From positions 1,318,001-1,382,000 of the forward strand of contig NZ_CAJFDC010000036.1 in assembly GCF_904067045.1 (NCBI RefSeq): a stretch of 64,000 bases of DNA. Direction: 5' to 3'. Shown one piece after another: positions 43,467 through 54,382 of this stretch. This DNA is from Pseudomonas sp. FEN (lineage in GTDB: Bacteria; Pseudomonadota; Gammaproteobacteria; Pseudomonadales; Pseudomonadaceae). Both the position numbers and the translations under genes were made by a program. The notes beneath the pieces are model-generated. The model had not been told where the DNA came from. It did no database searches and saw only the letters and a list, made by a program, of their open reading frames with translations. How positions within the stretch are numbered: position 1 is the first letter of the stretch; every line of letters begins with the position of its first letter.

Positions 43467-43925
43467 TCAGGCCTGGGCTTCAGCCTTTTCCTTGTGGGCC
43501 GTATGCAGCACTTCGATCAGGCAGTCCTCAAGCTCGAAACGCTCGTGCAGCAACCCGCCCAGCTCCTGGAATTTTTGCGCCACGCACTGACCCTCGTCGC
43601 ACAGATCGTTGAAGGCCAGCAGCTTCTCGGTAATGACATCGATACGCGGGTAGATCGTCTCGGCCAGCTCCAGCCCGCGCTTGTCGCCAAAGGCTTTGGC
43701 TTCGCCAGTCAACTGTTCGTAGATTTCGAAGTGGCCGGCCGACACATAGTCAACCAGCAGACCGCAAAACTCCTGCAAGGGCTTTGGATTCTGCGCCAAC
43801 GCGCCCGGTTCGGCACCGAGGGCATCGTAGGCTCGCACGAGCTCGTGACGCTCCTTCAGCCAGCGATCGATCAGCAGATGAACTCCACCCCAGCGTTCCT
43901 GAGCATTCCGACAACTTTCGAGCAT
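43467..43925 (-). CDS. algQ: AlgQ/Rsd anti-sigma70 factor
   Basis: 152 residues, all helical, with the Rsd/AlgQ landmarks RWGGVHLLIDRWLKERHELV, FCGLLVDYVSAGHFEIYEQL and HERFELEDCLIEVLH. It binds region 4 of RpoD and shifts RNA polymerase use; in P. aeruginosa it affects alginate and siderophore genes. The cluster of algP, algQ, algR and algZ around it is a conserved Pseudomonas feature. Confidence 0.93.
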   Translation of the reverse strand: MLESCRNAQERWGGVHLLIDRWLKERHELVRAYDALGAEPGALAQNPKPLQEFCGLLVDYVSAGHFEIYEQLTGEAKAFGDKRGLELAETIYPRIDVITEKLLAFNDLCDEGQCVAQKFQELGGLLHERFELEDCLIEVLHTAHKEKAEAQA

Positions 43926-44115
43926 GGTGATCTCTTCCCTTCTGGGTCATGCCGACCGACACCCCGAGCACAATCGAGGCTCCTGACTTGGCCAAACAGA
44001 ACAAGCTGATTGCGATAATGCGATGCGGGCCAGATTATGCCCGCTCAGCACCTGCTTCAAGGTACGCAGGAGAGAAAGTTCATACAAGTGTTTAATCCGG
44101 GGCACGGACTGCCGG

Positions 44116-44631
44116 TTACCGCAGCCCCTCGCCCACTGCCGAATCCGGGCCCACCAATTGATAAATCATCAGCAGGCTCATGCCGACAAAAGCCAGCAGG
44201 CTCCACTCGGGAATGCTCAGGTCGAAGAGGGTCCACTGGATCTGCGCGCATTCGGCGGTGGCGCGAAACATCAGCTTGAACGCCTCAAGGGGGGGCACCT
44301 GCTGGATCAGGCAATGCAGATCGGGTTGGCAGATCATCAACTGCTCGGCCGGCACGCGCTGCAGCAAGACCTGCCGGGTCGCCGTGGCGGCTCCGGCCAG
44401 GGCCAGCAGCAGGTTCAGGCCGCCATAGATCCAACGTCCGATACGACCCGGACCGTGCAACATCGCCACCAGGCTGACCAGGCAGAACCCGGCAAGAAAA
44501 AAACGCTGCACGATGCACAGTGAGCAAGGCTCCAGCCCGGTCACACGCTCCAGGTACAGCGACGCCCCCATGACCAGGGCACCTGTCAACAAGGCCAGGG
44601 AGAACAGAGAACGTGAGCGGGCCAAGAACAT
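44116..44631 (-). CDS. DsbB-family disulfide oxidoreductase
   Basis: 171 residues, four membrane segments, with two periplasmic Cys pairs: C36-x2-C39 (PCSLC) and C101/C107 (MICQPDLHC). It reoxidises DsbA and passes electrons to quinone. Pseudomonas has two DsbB-type proteins; the one by algQ has been called DsbH or DsbB2. The location supports that paralogue. Confidence 0.9.
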   Translation of the reverse strand: MFLARSRSLFSLALLTGALVMGASLYLERVTGLEPCSLCIVQRFFLAGFCLVSLVAMLHGPGRIGRWIYGGLNLLLALAGAATATRQVLLQRVPAEQLMICQPDLHCLIQQVPPLEAFKLMFRATAECAQIQWTLFDLSIPEWSLLAFVGMSLLMIYQLVGPDSAVGEGLR

Positions 44632-44816
44632 GGCTTATCCGTAACAGGAGAGACAGGCAGTTACGGTAGAGGAAAGCCCGTGACCCTTTCAAGGCGGGCC
44701 AGAGCAGACAATTCCTTAAGCCTGTAAGGAATTACCGACAGACATCCTATGAAACCATTAAATCAACAGTAGGAATCAGACTTCATTGCGGACAGGGAAG
44801 CCTCCTGTCACGTAAA

Positions 44817-44844
44817 GACGGGATGCCTGAAACCGCATCCCGTC
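44817..44844 (-). terminator. Terminator downstream of hemY
   Basis: Perfect ten-base stem GACGGGATGC/GCATCCCGTC with an eight-base loop, followed by TTTA in the hemY direction, just after the hemY stop. Confidence 0.7.
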
Positions 44845-44856
44845 GTCCCGGCTCTT

Positions 44857-46080
44857 TCACACCGGCAGCGGCGATGCCAGCAAACGCTTGTCCAACAGGC
44901 CAAGGCCCTCCTGGAACAGCTGGTTGCTGCGCTCGGTATCACCCAGTTGGGCCAGCAACCGCGCCAGCTCCGCGCAGGCTTCCGGATGACGCTGTAGCCG
45001 CAAGCTGCTTTCCAGGTAGTCACGGGCCTTGCCCCACAGACTGTTTTGCAGGCTCAGGCGCCCCAGCGTCAACAGCAGGCCGGCATCCTCCGGGTGGTCT
45101 TTCAGCCAGCCCTCCGCGGCCTGCAACTGACGAGCCGGATCACGTCCGCGCAACAAACCATACAAGCGCGCCAGATGGCTGTCGTACTGACGCTTGAGCG
45201 CATCGCGCAGCGCCTGTTCGGCCTGATCATCAGCACCGAGCTGGCGCAACTGCTCGGCATAGGCCAGTACCAGTTGTGGCTCCTGGCGTTGGGCCGCGCT
45301 CAATTGCTGCCAGGCCCGATCCAGCGCTTGCAGGCCGGCTTCACCCTCCTCACGCTGAGCCGCCAGGCCCAGGTTCTCACCCCAGGCACGTCGCTCCAGT
45401 TCGGCCAACTCGGCCTTCGCCAGGACCTTGTCCTTGCGCAACTCCGGCAACAGGCGGATCAGCGCCGGCCAGTCGCCACGCTGCTGATACAGGCGCTGCA
45501 ATTGACGCAGGACCTGGATACTGTGGGGATGACGATCATGCATGGCTTGCAGGGTATTCAACGCCCCCTCGGTATCGCCACGGTCCACTTGCAACTGCGC
45601 GTGACTGAGGGCGATGGCCAACTCGGCCTGGGGCTGGCGGTCGAGGGCCCGCTCCAGCAGGTTGTCGCACTCCTCGTGCTTGCCTTGTTCATTGGCCGCC
45701 CGGGCCGCGCCGAGGTAGTACAGCAGCGGCTGGCGCTCGGCCTCGGCGGCCCGTTGCAAATGCCGCTGGGCACTGGCCCAGCGGCCCTCGGCCAGGTCCA
45801 TCTGGCCTTGTTCAATGGCCAATTGGGTACGCCTGCTGCGATTACGCCGGGACCAGGGATTGGCCACGGAGCTCGAAGCGGTGACCAATCCCACCAGGAA
45901 TTTCAACAGCCACAGCACCAGCCAGACCAGCACCAGCACGGCCAGGAAGGCCCACAGGCTCGATTCGTAACGGAAGCTGTCATAGGCGATCAGGACGTAA
46001 CCGGCGTGCCGCGAGATCGCATAGCCGAGGCCCGCCGCAATGGCGATGACCAGTACCAGGATCAGGAGGAAACGTTTCAT
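44857..46080 (-). CDS. hemY: HemY-like TPR protein of the hem operon
   Basis: 407 residues: two N-terminal membrane helices (LILVLVIAIAAGLGYAI and LWAFLAVLVLVWLVLWLL), a HemY_N domain (NRSRRTQLAIEQGQMDLAEGRW), then TPR repeats. Membrane scaffold linked to late haem synthesis; it is not the protoporphyrinogen oxidase of the same name in Bacillus. It overlaps hemX by 4 bp and ends the operon. Confidence 0.9.
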   Translation of the reverse strand: MKRFLLILVLVIAIAAGLGYAISRHAGYVLIAYDSFRYESSLWAFLAVLVLVWLVLWLLKFLVGLVTASSSVANPWSRRNRSRRTQLAIEQGQMDLAEGRWASAQRHLQRAAEAERQPLLYYLGAARAANEQGKHEECDNLLERALDRQPQAELAIALSHAQLQVDRGDTEGALNTLQAMHDRHPHSIQVLRQLQRLYQQRGDWPALIRLLPELRKDKVLAKAELAELERRAWGENLGLAAQREEGEAGLQALDRAWQQLSAAQRQEPQLVLAYAEQLRQLGADDQAEQALRDALKRQYDSHLARLYGLLRGRDPARQLQAAEGWLKDHPEDAGLLLTLGRLSLQNSLWGKARDYLESSLRLQRHPEACAELARLLAQLGDTERSNQLFQEGLGLLDKRLLASPLPV

Positions 46081-47204
46081 GGGCTGGTCCCCTCGACCGG
46101 GGTTGCGCTCGGGCTGACCGGGGCCTCGATCTCGACATGTCGTCGTTCGAGATAGGCCTGCACCGCCGCCAGCGTGCCGGCCAGGTCAGGGGTGATCACG
46201 GTCACCGGCTGCTTGCTCAGTTCGGCAAGGCGCTCAAGCATGATCTTGCTCTGCGGATTGTCCGGGTTGAAGCTGCCGGTCAGCACATCCCGGGCCTCGG
46301 TCAACGCCTGGGTATAGACCCCGGCCTGGCCGTTCAAGGCGGCCCACTGGGCCTGTTCCAGGGCCAGGCTCAGGGCCAGGCGGACCTGCGTCAGGCTCTG
46401 CCCGGCGAGCAACGGGCGGATGTTCTTGTTGGCATTGAAGTCGATGCGGATATAGCGCGAGATCTCATCCCACCAAACGGCCCAACGGCTGGCACCATCG
46501 CCGTCGGCGGTCAGGCCGAGCAATGAGTCGCCGCGATCCTTGTACTCCGGCGCCAGTTCGTTGAGCTGGGTCACCTGGTCGCGCAGGGCACCCAGTTGCA
46601 GGAACAGGCCGGTGCGGTCCGGCTGCTCGGTGCTGCGCAGCGCGGCGAGGCTCTTGGCCAGCTGCTCGCGGGCGGCAAAGGAGCCCGAATCGTTCTGTTC
46701 ACGCAGGATATCGTCGGCACCCTGCACCAGGGCCAGGGCGCTGGTGATGTCCTGCAAGGCCGACAAACGCAGGCTGGCCAAGCGCAGCAAGTGCTCGGCC
46801 TCGGCCAGGCGCCAGTCCTTGCGGCTGGCACCCAGCACCGTTTCAAGCCGCTGGTTCAGGCGCTGTTGATCGCCCTGCAGCTGCGTCACCAGGCGACGGC
46901 GTTCCTCCAGCTCGCCCGCTCCCGGCAACTGATCCAGGCGCGCGGCCAACTGCTGCTCGCTCAGCTTGAGGGACTGCGCCTGGTCGCCCAGGTCTTGCAG
47001 TTGTCCGGTCTGCTGCTGGTGGTTGGCTTGCAGGTTGCGCACCTGCCAGACACCCCAGCCACCCGCCGCCGCGCCGGCGGCGCCAAGCAACAGGGCGAGG
47101 ATCGCCAGGCCACTGCCACGACGCGCCACGGGCGCCACCGGCGGTTGAACCGGGGCATCGACCACCGGCTGGGCTTCTTCTTTAGGCAAGGCTGTTTCGC
47201 TCAC
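46077..47204 (-). CDS. hemX: HemX-like membrane protein of the hem operon
   Basis: 375 residues: a Pro-rich cytosolic N-terminus, one membrane helix (GLAILALLLGAAGAAAGGWGVWQV), then a coiled-coil periplasmic region. The family is often misnamed uroporphyrinogen III methyltransferase, but no SAM-binding methyltransferase motif is visible. GTG start with AAAGGA seven bases upstream. It follows hemD by 18 bp. Confidence 0.9.
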   Translation of the reverse strand: MSETALPKEEAQPVVDAPVQPPVAPVARRGSGLAILALLLGAAGAAAGGWGVWQVRNLQANHQQQTGQLQDLGDQAQSLKLSEQQLAARLDQLPGAGELEERRRLVTQLQGDQQRLNQRLETVLGASRKDWRLAEAEHLLRLASLRLSALQDITSALALVQGADDILREQNDSGSFAAREQLAKSLAALRSTEQPDRTGLFLQLGALRDQVTQLNELAPEYKDRGDSLLGLTADGDGASRWAVWWDEISRYIRIDFNANKNIRPLLAGQSLTQVRLALSLALEQAQWAALNGQAGVYTQALTEARDVLTGSFNPDNPQSKIMLERLAELSKQPVTVITPDLAGTLAAVQAYLERRHVEIEAPVSPSATPVEGTSP

Positions 47205-47222
47205 GTGTCCATCCTTTGCATT

Positions 47223-47990
47223 CTAGAGAGCGGGTACGGGGTGCTCCCGCAACGCCGCTAGCAAAGCCGTGGCGCTGGCACCACGACAATCCACCACATA
47301 TAGAGCCCCCGCGGCGCGCGCCATCTCGGCCACTCGCGGGCTCGGAACAAACAACGGCAGGCGCGCCAGTTCCGGCCAGGCCGTCGCCGCCAACTGGTGC
47401 AAGTGTTCAAAACCCTGCCCACTGCTGACCACCAGGGCGTTCAGGCGTTCCGCCGCGACACGCTGTGCCAGGACCCCTTCGGCATACCCGGGCAAACGCC
47501 GACGGTACAACTCAAGGTAGTCGACACTAGCACCCTGGCTACGCAAACGCTCGGCCAGCAACTCGCGTCCACCCTCGCCACGCAGGATCAAGACCCGCGG
47601 TTCGGGGTGCGCCAGTGCCTGCTGCAACGTCGGTAAAGCCAGCAAGGCCTCACTGTCGTCGCCCTCGGCCGGATAATCAACCTCAAGCCCGTAATCGGCG
47701 AGTATCCGGGCAGTCGCGGCACCGACCGTGAACCATTGCAGCAACGGCGGCTGTGGCCAGTATTGGTCCACCAGCTCGACACCCAGGCGCGCCGCCGGCT
47801 TGCTGACCACGATCACCGCGTTGTAGTGGGCCAGGTCGTAGATCATCGCGCGCCCGGCACCGTCGACGGGCAAGGGTTCGATCTCCAGCAACGGCAGGCT
47901 GCTGCTGAAAATCCCGGCCGCGGTCAAGGTACCCGCCAGCTCCGCCGACTCCGACGCCGGCCGGGTCAGCAACAGGCGCCAAGCGCTCAC
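47223..47990 (-). CDS. hemD: Uroporphyrinogen-III synthase
   Basis: 255 residues, starting LLLTRPASESAELAGTL and including AVIVVSKPAARLGVELV and VVSSGQGFEHL, typical of the poorly conserved HemD family. It closes hydroxymethylbilane to uroporphyrinogen III with D-ring inversion. It starts at a GTG that overlaps the hemC stop by 4 bp (GTGA), so translation is coupled. Confidence 0.92.
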   Translation of the reverse strand: MSAWRLLLTRPASESAELAGTLTAAGIFSSSLPLLEIEPLPVDGAGRAMIYDLAHYNAVIVVSKPAARLGVELVDQYWPQPPLLQWFTVGAATARILADYGLEVDYPAEGDDSEALLALPTLQQALAHPEPRVLILRGEGGRELLAERLRSQGASVDYLELYRRRLPGYAEGVLAQRVAAERLNALVVSSGQGFEHLHQLAATAWPELARLPLFVPSPRVAEMARAAGALYVVDCRGASATALLAALREHPVPAL

Positions 47991-48928
47991 TCTTCGCCAG
48001 CCTCGCCGTAGACCGCCTGGAGAATCGCATCCGCGCCCTGTGCCAGTAGCGCTTGTGCGACCTGGATGCCCAGGGCCTGGGCCTCGCCTTGCGGCGCACG
48101 GGCATCGGCACTGAGCAGCAGGCCGCCCTTGGGATCACCGACCAGGCCACGCAACCAGAGCTGCTCGCCTTCGAGCACGGCATAACAGGCAATCGGCACC
48201 TGGCAGCCGCCATTCAGGTGCTTGTTCAGGGCACGCTCGGCGGTGACCCGCACGGCGGTGTCGGGATGGTGCAGCGGCGCCAGCAGCGCATGGATTTCGC
48301 TATCGGCACTGCGGCACTCGATGCCCACCGCGCCCTGGCCACCGGCCGGCAGGCTGTCTTCGACGCTGATGGCCGAAGTGATGCGCTCTTCAAACCCGAG
48401 ACGGATCAGGCCGGCCGCGGCGAGGATAATGGCGTCGTATTCGCCGGCATCCAGCTTGGCCAGTCGGGTATTGACGTTGCCGCGCAGGAAACGGATCTGC
48501 AGATCGGGCCGGCGGCTCAGCAATTGTGCCTGGCGCCGCAAGCTCGAAGTGCCGACCACGCTACCGGCAGGCAATGCGTCAAGACTGGCGAAGGTGTTGG
48601 AAACGAAGGCATCGCGCGGGTCTTCGCGCTCACAGATGCAGAACAGACCGAGCCCTTCGGGGAAGTCCATCGGCACGTCTTTCATCGAATGCACGGCGAT
48701 ATCGGCCGCGTGCTCGAGCAGCGCGGTTTCCAACTCCTTGACGAACAGCCCCTTGCCGCCGATTTTCGACAACGGCGAGTCCAACAGCTTGTCGCCGCGA
48801 CTGACCATGGGTACCAGGACGACCGACAAACCGGGATGAGCCTGCTCCAGGCGGGCCTTGACGTATTCGGCCTGCCACAGGGCCAGCGCGCTTTTACGGG
48901 TAGCGATGCGGATTTCGCGAGAGGACAT
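47987..48928 (-). CDS. hemC: Porphobilinogen deaminase (hydroxymethylbilane synthase)
   Basis: 313 residues, with IRIATRKSALALWQA at the start, the conserved Asp region VHSMKDVP, and C242 in NGGCQVP, which binds the dipyrromethane cofactor. It joins four porphobilinogens. It heads the hemC-D-X-Y operon, 140 bp downstream of algR in the same direction, so AlgR transcripts could reach it. Confidence 0.96.
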   Translation of the reverse strand: MSSREIRIATRKSALALWQAEYVKARLEQAHPGLSVVLVPMVSRGDKLLDSPLSKIGGKGLFVKELETALLEHAADIAVHSMKDVPMDFPEGLGLFCICEREDPRDAFVSNTFASLDALPAGSVVGTSSLRRQAQLLSRRPDLQIRFLRGNVNTRLAKLDAGEYDAIILAAAGLIRLGFEERITSAISVEDSLPAGGQGAVGIECRSADSEIHALLAPLHHPDTAVRVTAERALNKHLNGGCQVPIACYAVLEGEQLWLRGLVGDPKGGLLLSADARAPQGEAQALGIQVAQALLAQGADAILQAVYGEAGEE

Positions 48929-49067
48929 GGATCGATCCGTACTGAATAGATACGGCAGATAATAACAGCTCGGCCCGGCCCGCTTTGACTTGTATCAGCC
49001 AATACGCGGCCTCCCTGGCCTGGAAATACCCGGTGTGCGGTACCTTGCGCCTTGCGCAAGGCACGGA

Positions 49068-49814
49068 TTAAAGCTGTTGCATCATCTTGCGCACGCCTGC
49101 GACATGACGTCGGCTGACGATCAGCGCATCGCCGTTCAGGCCTTTGAGAAACAGTTGGAAATGCCCGAGCGGTGTGCGCTGCAGACGCTCGATGCGTTCA
49201 CGAGCCACCAGGGCGTTGCGGTGAATCCGCACAAACCGTTCGCCGAACTCGTCCTCCAGGGCCTTCAACGGCTCGTCCAGCAGCACCTCGCCCCCCTCGT
49301 GGCGCAGGGTCACGTACTTGTGGTCGGCGATGAAGTAGATCACCTGGTCCAACGGAATCAGCTCGATGCCCTTTCGGGTACGAGCACTGATATGAGTTCG
49401 CGGGCCGGTACCGGATTCGGCGGCGGGACGCGTCAGCGCGGCCAACTGCACACGGTTGGGACGCTCGGCCTTCTTCAGCGCCTCGAGCAGGTGCTCGGCA
49501 CGCACTGGCTTGACCAGGTACCCCACGGCGCTGACCTGGAAGGCTTCCAGGGCAAATTCATCATGGGCGGTGCAGAACACCACGGCGGGCGGTGCTTCGC
49601 GCTCGCACAACCGGGCCGCCACCTGCAGGCCGTCGAGACCGGGCATGCGGATATCGAGCAGGACCACATCGGGCCTGAGGCTGTCGATCAAGGCCAATGC
49701 CTCTTCGCCATTGGTGGCGCTGGGCTCCAGGACACTGTAACCCTCGAGCTCGCCGACCAAACGGCTGAGGCGCTCGCGGGCCAGGGGTTCGTCATCAACG
49801 ATCAGGACATTCAT
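49068..49814 (-). CDS. algR: AlgR LytTR-type response regulator
   Basis: 248 residues: receiver domain with VDDEP and phosphoacceptor D54 (VVLLDIRMPG), KPVRAEHL, then a C-terminal LytTR DNA-binding domain (YFIADHKYVTLRHEG, FVRIHRNALVARERI). In P. aeruginosa it controls alginate, twitching, rhamnolipids and other virulence traits. The ATG overlaps the algZ stop by ATGA. Earlier in-frame codons in the open frame lie inside algZ. Confidence 0.96.
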   Translation of the reverse strand: MNVLIVDDEPLARERLSRLVGELEGYSVLEPSATNGEEALALIDSLRPDVVLLDIRMPGLDGLQVAARLCEREAPPAVVFCTAHDEFALEAFQVSAVGYLVKPVRAEHLLEALKKAERPNRVQLAALTRPAAESGTGPRTHISARTRKGIELIPLDQVIYFIADHKYVTLRHEGGEVLLDEPLKALEDEFGERFVRIHRNALVARERIERLQRTPLGHFQLFLKGLNGDALIVSRRHVAGVRKMMQQL

Positions 49815-50893
49815 ATTGCACTGGATTCCTGCGTGAGTCTCGCACAAGGATAGCGTAGACAGGTGAAGTGACGACCGTCACGGCGATCCACGCTAAGACT
49901 AGCGCGAGGCCCGAAAAGTGCCGTAAGTCGGGCACCGATATTTGTCAGTGCCAATTGAGTACCGCTCGACACCTGCCGTGGTGCGGCATCGTCGTAGGGA
50001 TTGCTGATACACAATATGAACTCTCCCTCTTTATAGTCGGCTTCGACCCTGACCACGCCGCCTTCGATGCGCGGTGCGATGCCGTAGATCAGAGCGTTTT
50101 CCAACAGTGGTTGCAAGGTTAATTGCGGGATCGGCAAATCCTCTGGAATTGTGCCGACCCTCCAGTCCAACTGTAGACGGTTGCCAAGACGATATTGCTC
50201 AATTGACAAATATCGTTGCGCTAATTCCAGCTCATCGCGCCAGGACACCAGGTTGCCGGGTTTGGCCAGGCTCGCGCGGAACAGGTCGGACAGATCCAGC
50301 ACGGCCTGTTCGGCCTGTTGCGGAGCGGTCGCCACCAGGCTGGCAATGCTGTTCAGACTGTTGAACAGAAAGTGCGGACGGATCCTCGCCTGCAAAGCCT
50401 CGATGCGTGCCTGCAACTCCGCCTGCTGCTGGCGACGCCACTGACTCTGCAAGTAAAAGTAGCGCAACATCAGCGCTGACATAATGAGGCTGATCAAGCC
50501 ATGACGCAGATAGTGCCAGGCAGAGGCCTCGCCCGAGGGTGGCCCGGCCAGGGAGAAATACTCGGTCAGGCCGGTGCAGACCAGGCTCAACCCAACCACC
50601 ATGGCACAGCACAGCCCCCCGGCCAGCCACGGAGGCAAACGCGCCAGCCACGCCCGCGCGCCGCACAACAATGCCGCCGACAACAACACGATCCATTGCA
50701 CATACAAAGACATCAGCGCCAGGCGCACCCAGGCGAAGCCGGCGGGCATCGGTTCGGCCAGCACCAGCACCAGTACCAGCAACTCGGCCAGGACCACCAA
50801 CACCAGCAGCGCCTCGGGCAGGCAGAGTTCCGGGAGGAAGAATTCCTGGGTCGCGGGCGCATCACGCCCGTCGTTCGATCGTGAAATAGGCAT
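49811..50893 (-). CDS. algZ: AlgZ/FimS sensor histidine kinase
   Basis: 360 residues, close to the 358 of P. aeruginosa AlgZ. Membrane segments occupy about residues 20-140; the His_kinase domain has RPHFLFNSLNSIAS with the His at about 174, and the C-terminal ATPase has an atypical nucleotide site, as in the LytS-like group. It partners AlgR. The start at 50893 begins MPISRSNDG; the frame stays open far upstream, but that is antisense to argH. Confidence 0.93.
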   Translation of the reverse strand: MPISRSNDGRDAPATQEFFLPELCLPEALLVLVVLAELLVLVLVLAEPMPAGFAWVRLALMSLYVQWIVLLSAALLCGARAWLARLPPWLAGGLCCAMVVGLSLVCTGLTEYFSLAGPPSGEASAWHYLRHGLISLIMSALMLRYFYLQSQWRRQQQAELQARIEALQARIRPHFLFNSLNSIASLVATAPQQAEQAVLDLSDLFRASLAKPGNLVSWRDELELAQRYLSIEQYRLGNRLQLDWRVGTIPEDLPIPQLTLQPLLENALIYGIAPRIEGGVVRVEADYKEGEFILCISNPYDDAAPRQVSSGTQLALTNIGARLTALFGPRASLSVDRRDGRHFTCLRYPCARLTQESSAI

Positions 50894-51079
50894 GGCTCCA
50901 GTCTCTGCGCGCGCGTGCGCGGCGACAAGCCATCCGACAGATCCGGTCGAAATAAAATCCATCCACGGCGCAAATCCGCCTTGTGGCCGCTGGCCGGCTG
51001 ACGGCCATTGGCGCAACCCTGTTATGATCGGCGACAACTTTTTCCGGCAACCTACTTTCAGCAGATCACGAGCGAATCC

Positions 51080-52474
<1,395 letters not shown>

Positions 52475-52526
52475 TCCGTCGTGCAGGGAAGCCAGGCAAG
52501 AGCGATTTCAAGCCTGGCTGAACCCT

Positions 52527-52657
52527 GTGGCGAGCGGGCTTGCCCGCGCTGGGCTGCGAAGCAGCCCTAAAACCTGCGACCCAGGCACATCAGATAGACC
52601 GAGATATCAGCGTTTGCGACTGCTGCGCAGCCGAACGCGGGCAAGCCCGCTCGCCAC
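52527..52657. repeat. REP/BIME element
   Basis: Inverted pair of GTGGCGAGCGGGCTTGCCCGCG repeats with inner GGGCTGCGAAGCAGCCC and GCTGCGCAGC hairpins, between convergent argH and the GST gene. Confidence 0.9.
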
Positions 52658-52717
52658 AAGGTCGCGTTCGATCTCGAAAGGGTATTGCGGTGTACCCAGC
52701 GCCACGCCGCGCATTTC

Positions 52718-53377
52718 TTATTTCTTGGCCGCAACCATCGCCAGGAACGCCGGCATCGCCGCTTCCTTGTCCGCCGCAATCCGCTGCACATTCGGCCACT
52801 GCTGCAAGCGCTCCAGCAATGCCTTGGCCTCAGGCATTTCGGCCATGAAATCAATCCCGAACAGCTTCTGGCCGACCGCGCAGGCCAGATCGACGCTGTA
52901 GAGAAAGTAGATATCCGCCACGCTGAACTCGCTGCCCGCGACATAAGGCGCGAATGCGCCATGACGCTTGAGCGAGGCGAACCCCAGCAGCAATTCGGCC
53001 CGGGTCTTTTCCTTGATCGCCTCCGGCACCGGCATGCCGAAGAACGCTTCGCCAAATGACGCCCGCGCCGGCAACTCGATGTACAACTCGATTTCCTTGG
53101 CCAGCGCCAACACTCGGGCACGCAGGAAGGGATCGGCCGGTAACAGTTTTCGCCCCGACTGGGTATCGTCGAGATAGGGCAGGATCACGCCGGTTTCGTT
53201 GATGAACCCCTGCTCGATCCCCAGCACCGGGACCTTCCCGCGCGGGCTGATCGCCAGCGATTCCGGGCTCTGCGTCGGGTAAAACAGGACCTCCTCGAAG
53301 GGCAGGCCCTTTTCCAGCAGCGCCAGCTTGACCATGTTGTAGTAGTTGCTGACCGCGAATCCATAAAGTTTGAGCAT
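52718..53377 (-). CDS. Glutathione S-transferase
   Basis: 219 residues. Thioredoxin-like N-terminal domain (LYGFAVSNYYNMVKLALLEKGLPF, SPRGKVPVLG, INETGVILPYLDD) and helical C-terminal domain with FSVADIYFLYSVDLA. It conjugates or reduces substrates with glutathione; class not certain. GGAGG seven bases before the ATG at 53377 fixes the start; the upstream extension is not supported. Confidence 0.88.
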   Translation of the reverse strand: MLKLYGFAVSNYYNMVKLALLEKGLPFEEVLFYPTQSPESLAISPRGKVPVLGIEQGFINETGVILPYLDDTQSGRKLLPADPFLRARVLALAKEIELYIELPARASFGEAFFGMPVPEAIKEKTRAELLLGFASLKRHGAFAPYVAGSEFSVADIYFLYSVDLACAVGQKLFGIDFMAEMPEAKALLERLQQWPNVQRIAADKEAAMPAFLAMVAAKK

Positions 53378-53501
53378 CACAAAGCCTCCAGGCCGTGCAG
53401 GGGGTTGGCCCCGCCTGTTATAGATTCTCGGACGCGCTCTTGCCAGCAGCATCACGCCCCTGAATGCAGTTAAACTGGCGGCCTTTCCCGAGGAGTCCGC
53501 C

Positions 53502-53786
53502 ATGAGCGAACCAACCGATATCGACAACGACGACGAAGCGTTCGCCGAAAGTACCCTGACCCAGGCCATCGAGAACCAGATCGAGACCGACAACCCGCCA
53601 GCGGCCAAGGCAATCTTCAACAAGCTGACCCTGGTGGGCTACGAGCGCGAAGAAATCCTCAACCTCATGGCCCATGTGCTGGCGGTGGAGATCGACGCGA
53701 TGCTCGATGAGGATCGCCCGTTCAACACCCAATGGTATGAGACCGCGTTGCGCGCCTTGCCCGAGCTGCCGCCCGAGAATCAGTGA
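53502..53786 (+). CDS. Conserved hypothetical protein, 94 residues
   Basis: Acidic protein (starts EPTDIDNDDEAFAEST), predicted helical, with the core AKAIFNKLTLVGYEREEILNLMAHVLAVEIDAML. AGGAG sits just ahead of the ATG. Codon use fits a real gene and its frame is free of rare-start problems. I do not recognise a function; there are no membrane segments or metal-binding motifs. Confidence 0.7.
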   Translation: MSEPTDIDNDDEAFAESTLTQAIENQIETDNPPAAKAIFNKLTLVGYEREEILNLMAHVLAVEIDAMLDEDRPFNTQWYETALRALPELPPENQ

Positions 53787-53962
53787 AGCCGCTGGATTTG
53801 CCGCGCGCCCTGTCTACACTGAAAACGCCCCGCCGCCATCCGGGCCCGGGGCGCCGTCCCCAGTGCCCGGCCACATCCGCATCGAATACTGGACAGAGCG
53901 CTCAACTGCGATCACCTTAGGGGCGCTGTCGTCCGATAATTCCTAGAAAGTCTGGAGTCCTT

Positions 53963-54208
53963 ATGTCGTATACCCCTGAGCTGGTTGCCGAACTGGAAAT
54001 CCTCGCACTGTTCAATCTGGACAATTCCCAGGAAGGCCTGAAAATTCATCAGACCGCTGCCCCAAAAGCCATCGCCGCCGCCCAACGTCTGTTCGAGAAA
54101 GAACTCATCACCCAGCCCGATGGTGGTTACCTGACCAGCCTGGGCCGTGATGCCGCCGAACATGCCCAGGGCCTGCTGACCATCCTGGACATCAAAGAAG
54201 CCGCCTGA
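53963..54208 (+). CDS. TIGR02647-type small protein
   Basis: 81 residues, starting SYTPELVAELEILALFNL, which matches a small Pseudomonas-centred family of unknown function. GGAG precedes the ATG. It looks like a single helical domain with a winged-helix flavour (KAIAAAQRLFEKELITQPDGGYLTSLGRDAA), so a DNA- or protein-binding role is conceivable but unproven. Confidence 0.75.
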   Translation: MSYTPELVAELEILALFNLDNSQEGLKIHQTAAPKAIAAAQRLFEKELITQPDGGYLTSLGRDAAEHAQGLLTILDIKEAA

Positions 54209-54382
54209 CCCTTCGCCGCGCCCTCGGGATCTTTTCCTGCCGGATCTCGCGGGCGCCGACAACAAGCGCCGCAAAACCGGCGTCAATAAAAAATTCTCTT
54301 TAATCGTCCCGCCACTTCGGTTGTAAACTGCCATCTTGCGAACCCTTTCCTTTCGAGCCCCGCGAGCCGGTTTGAGTGAGAC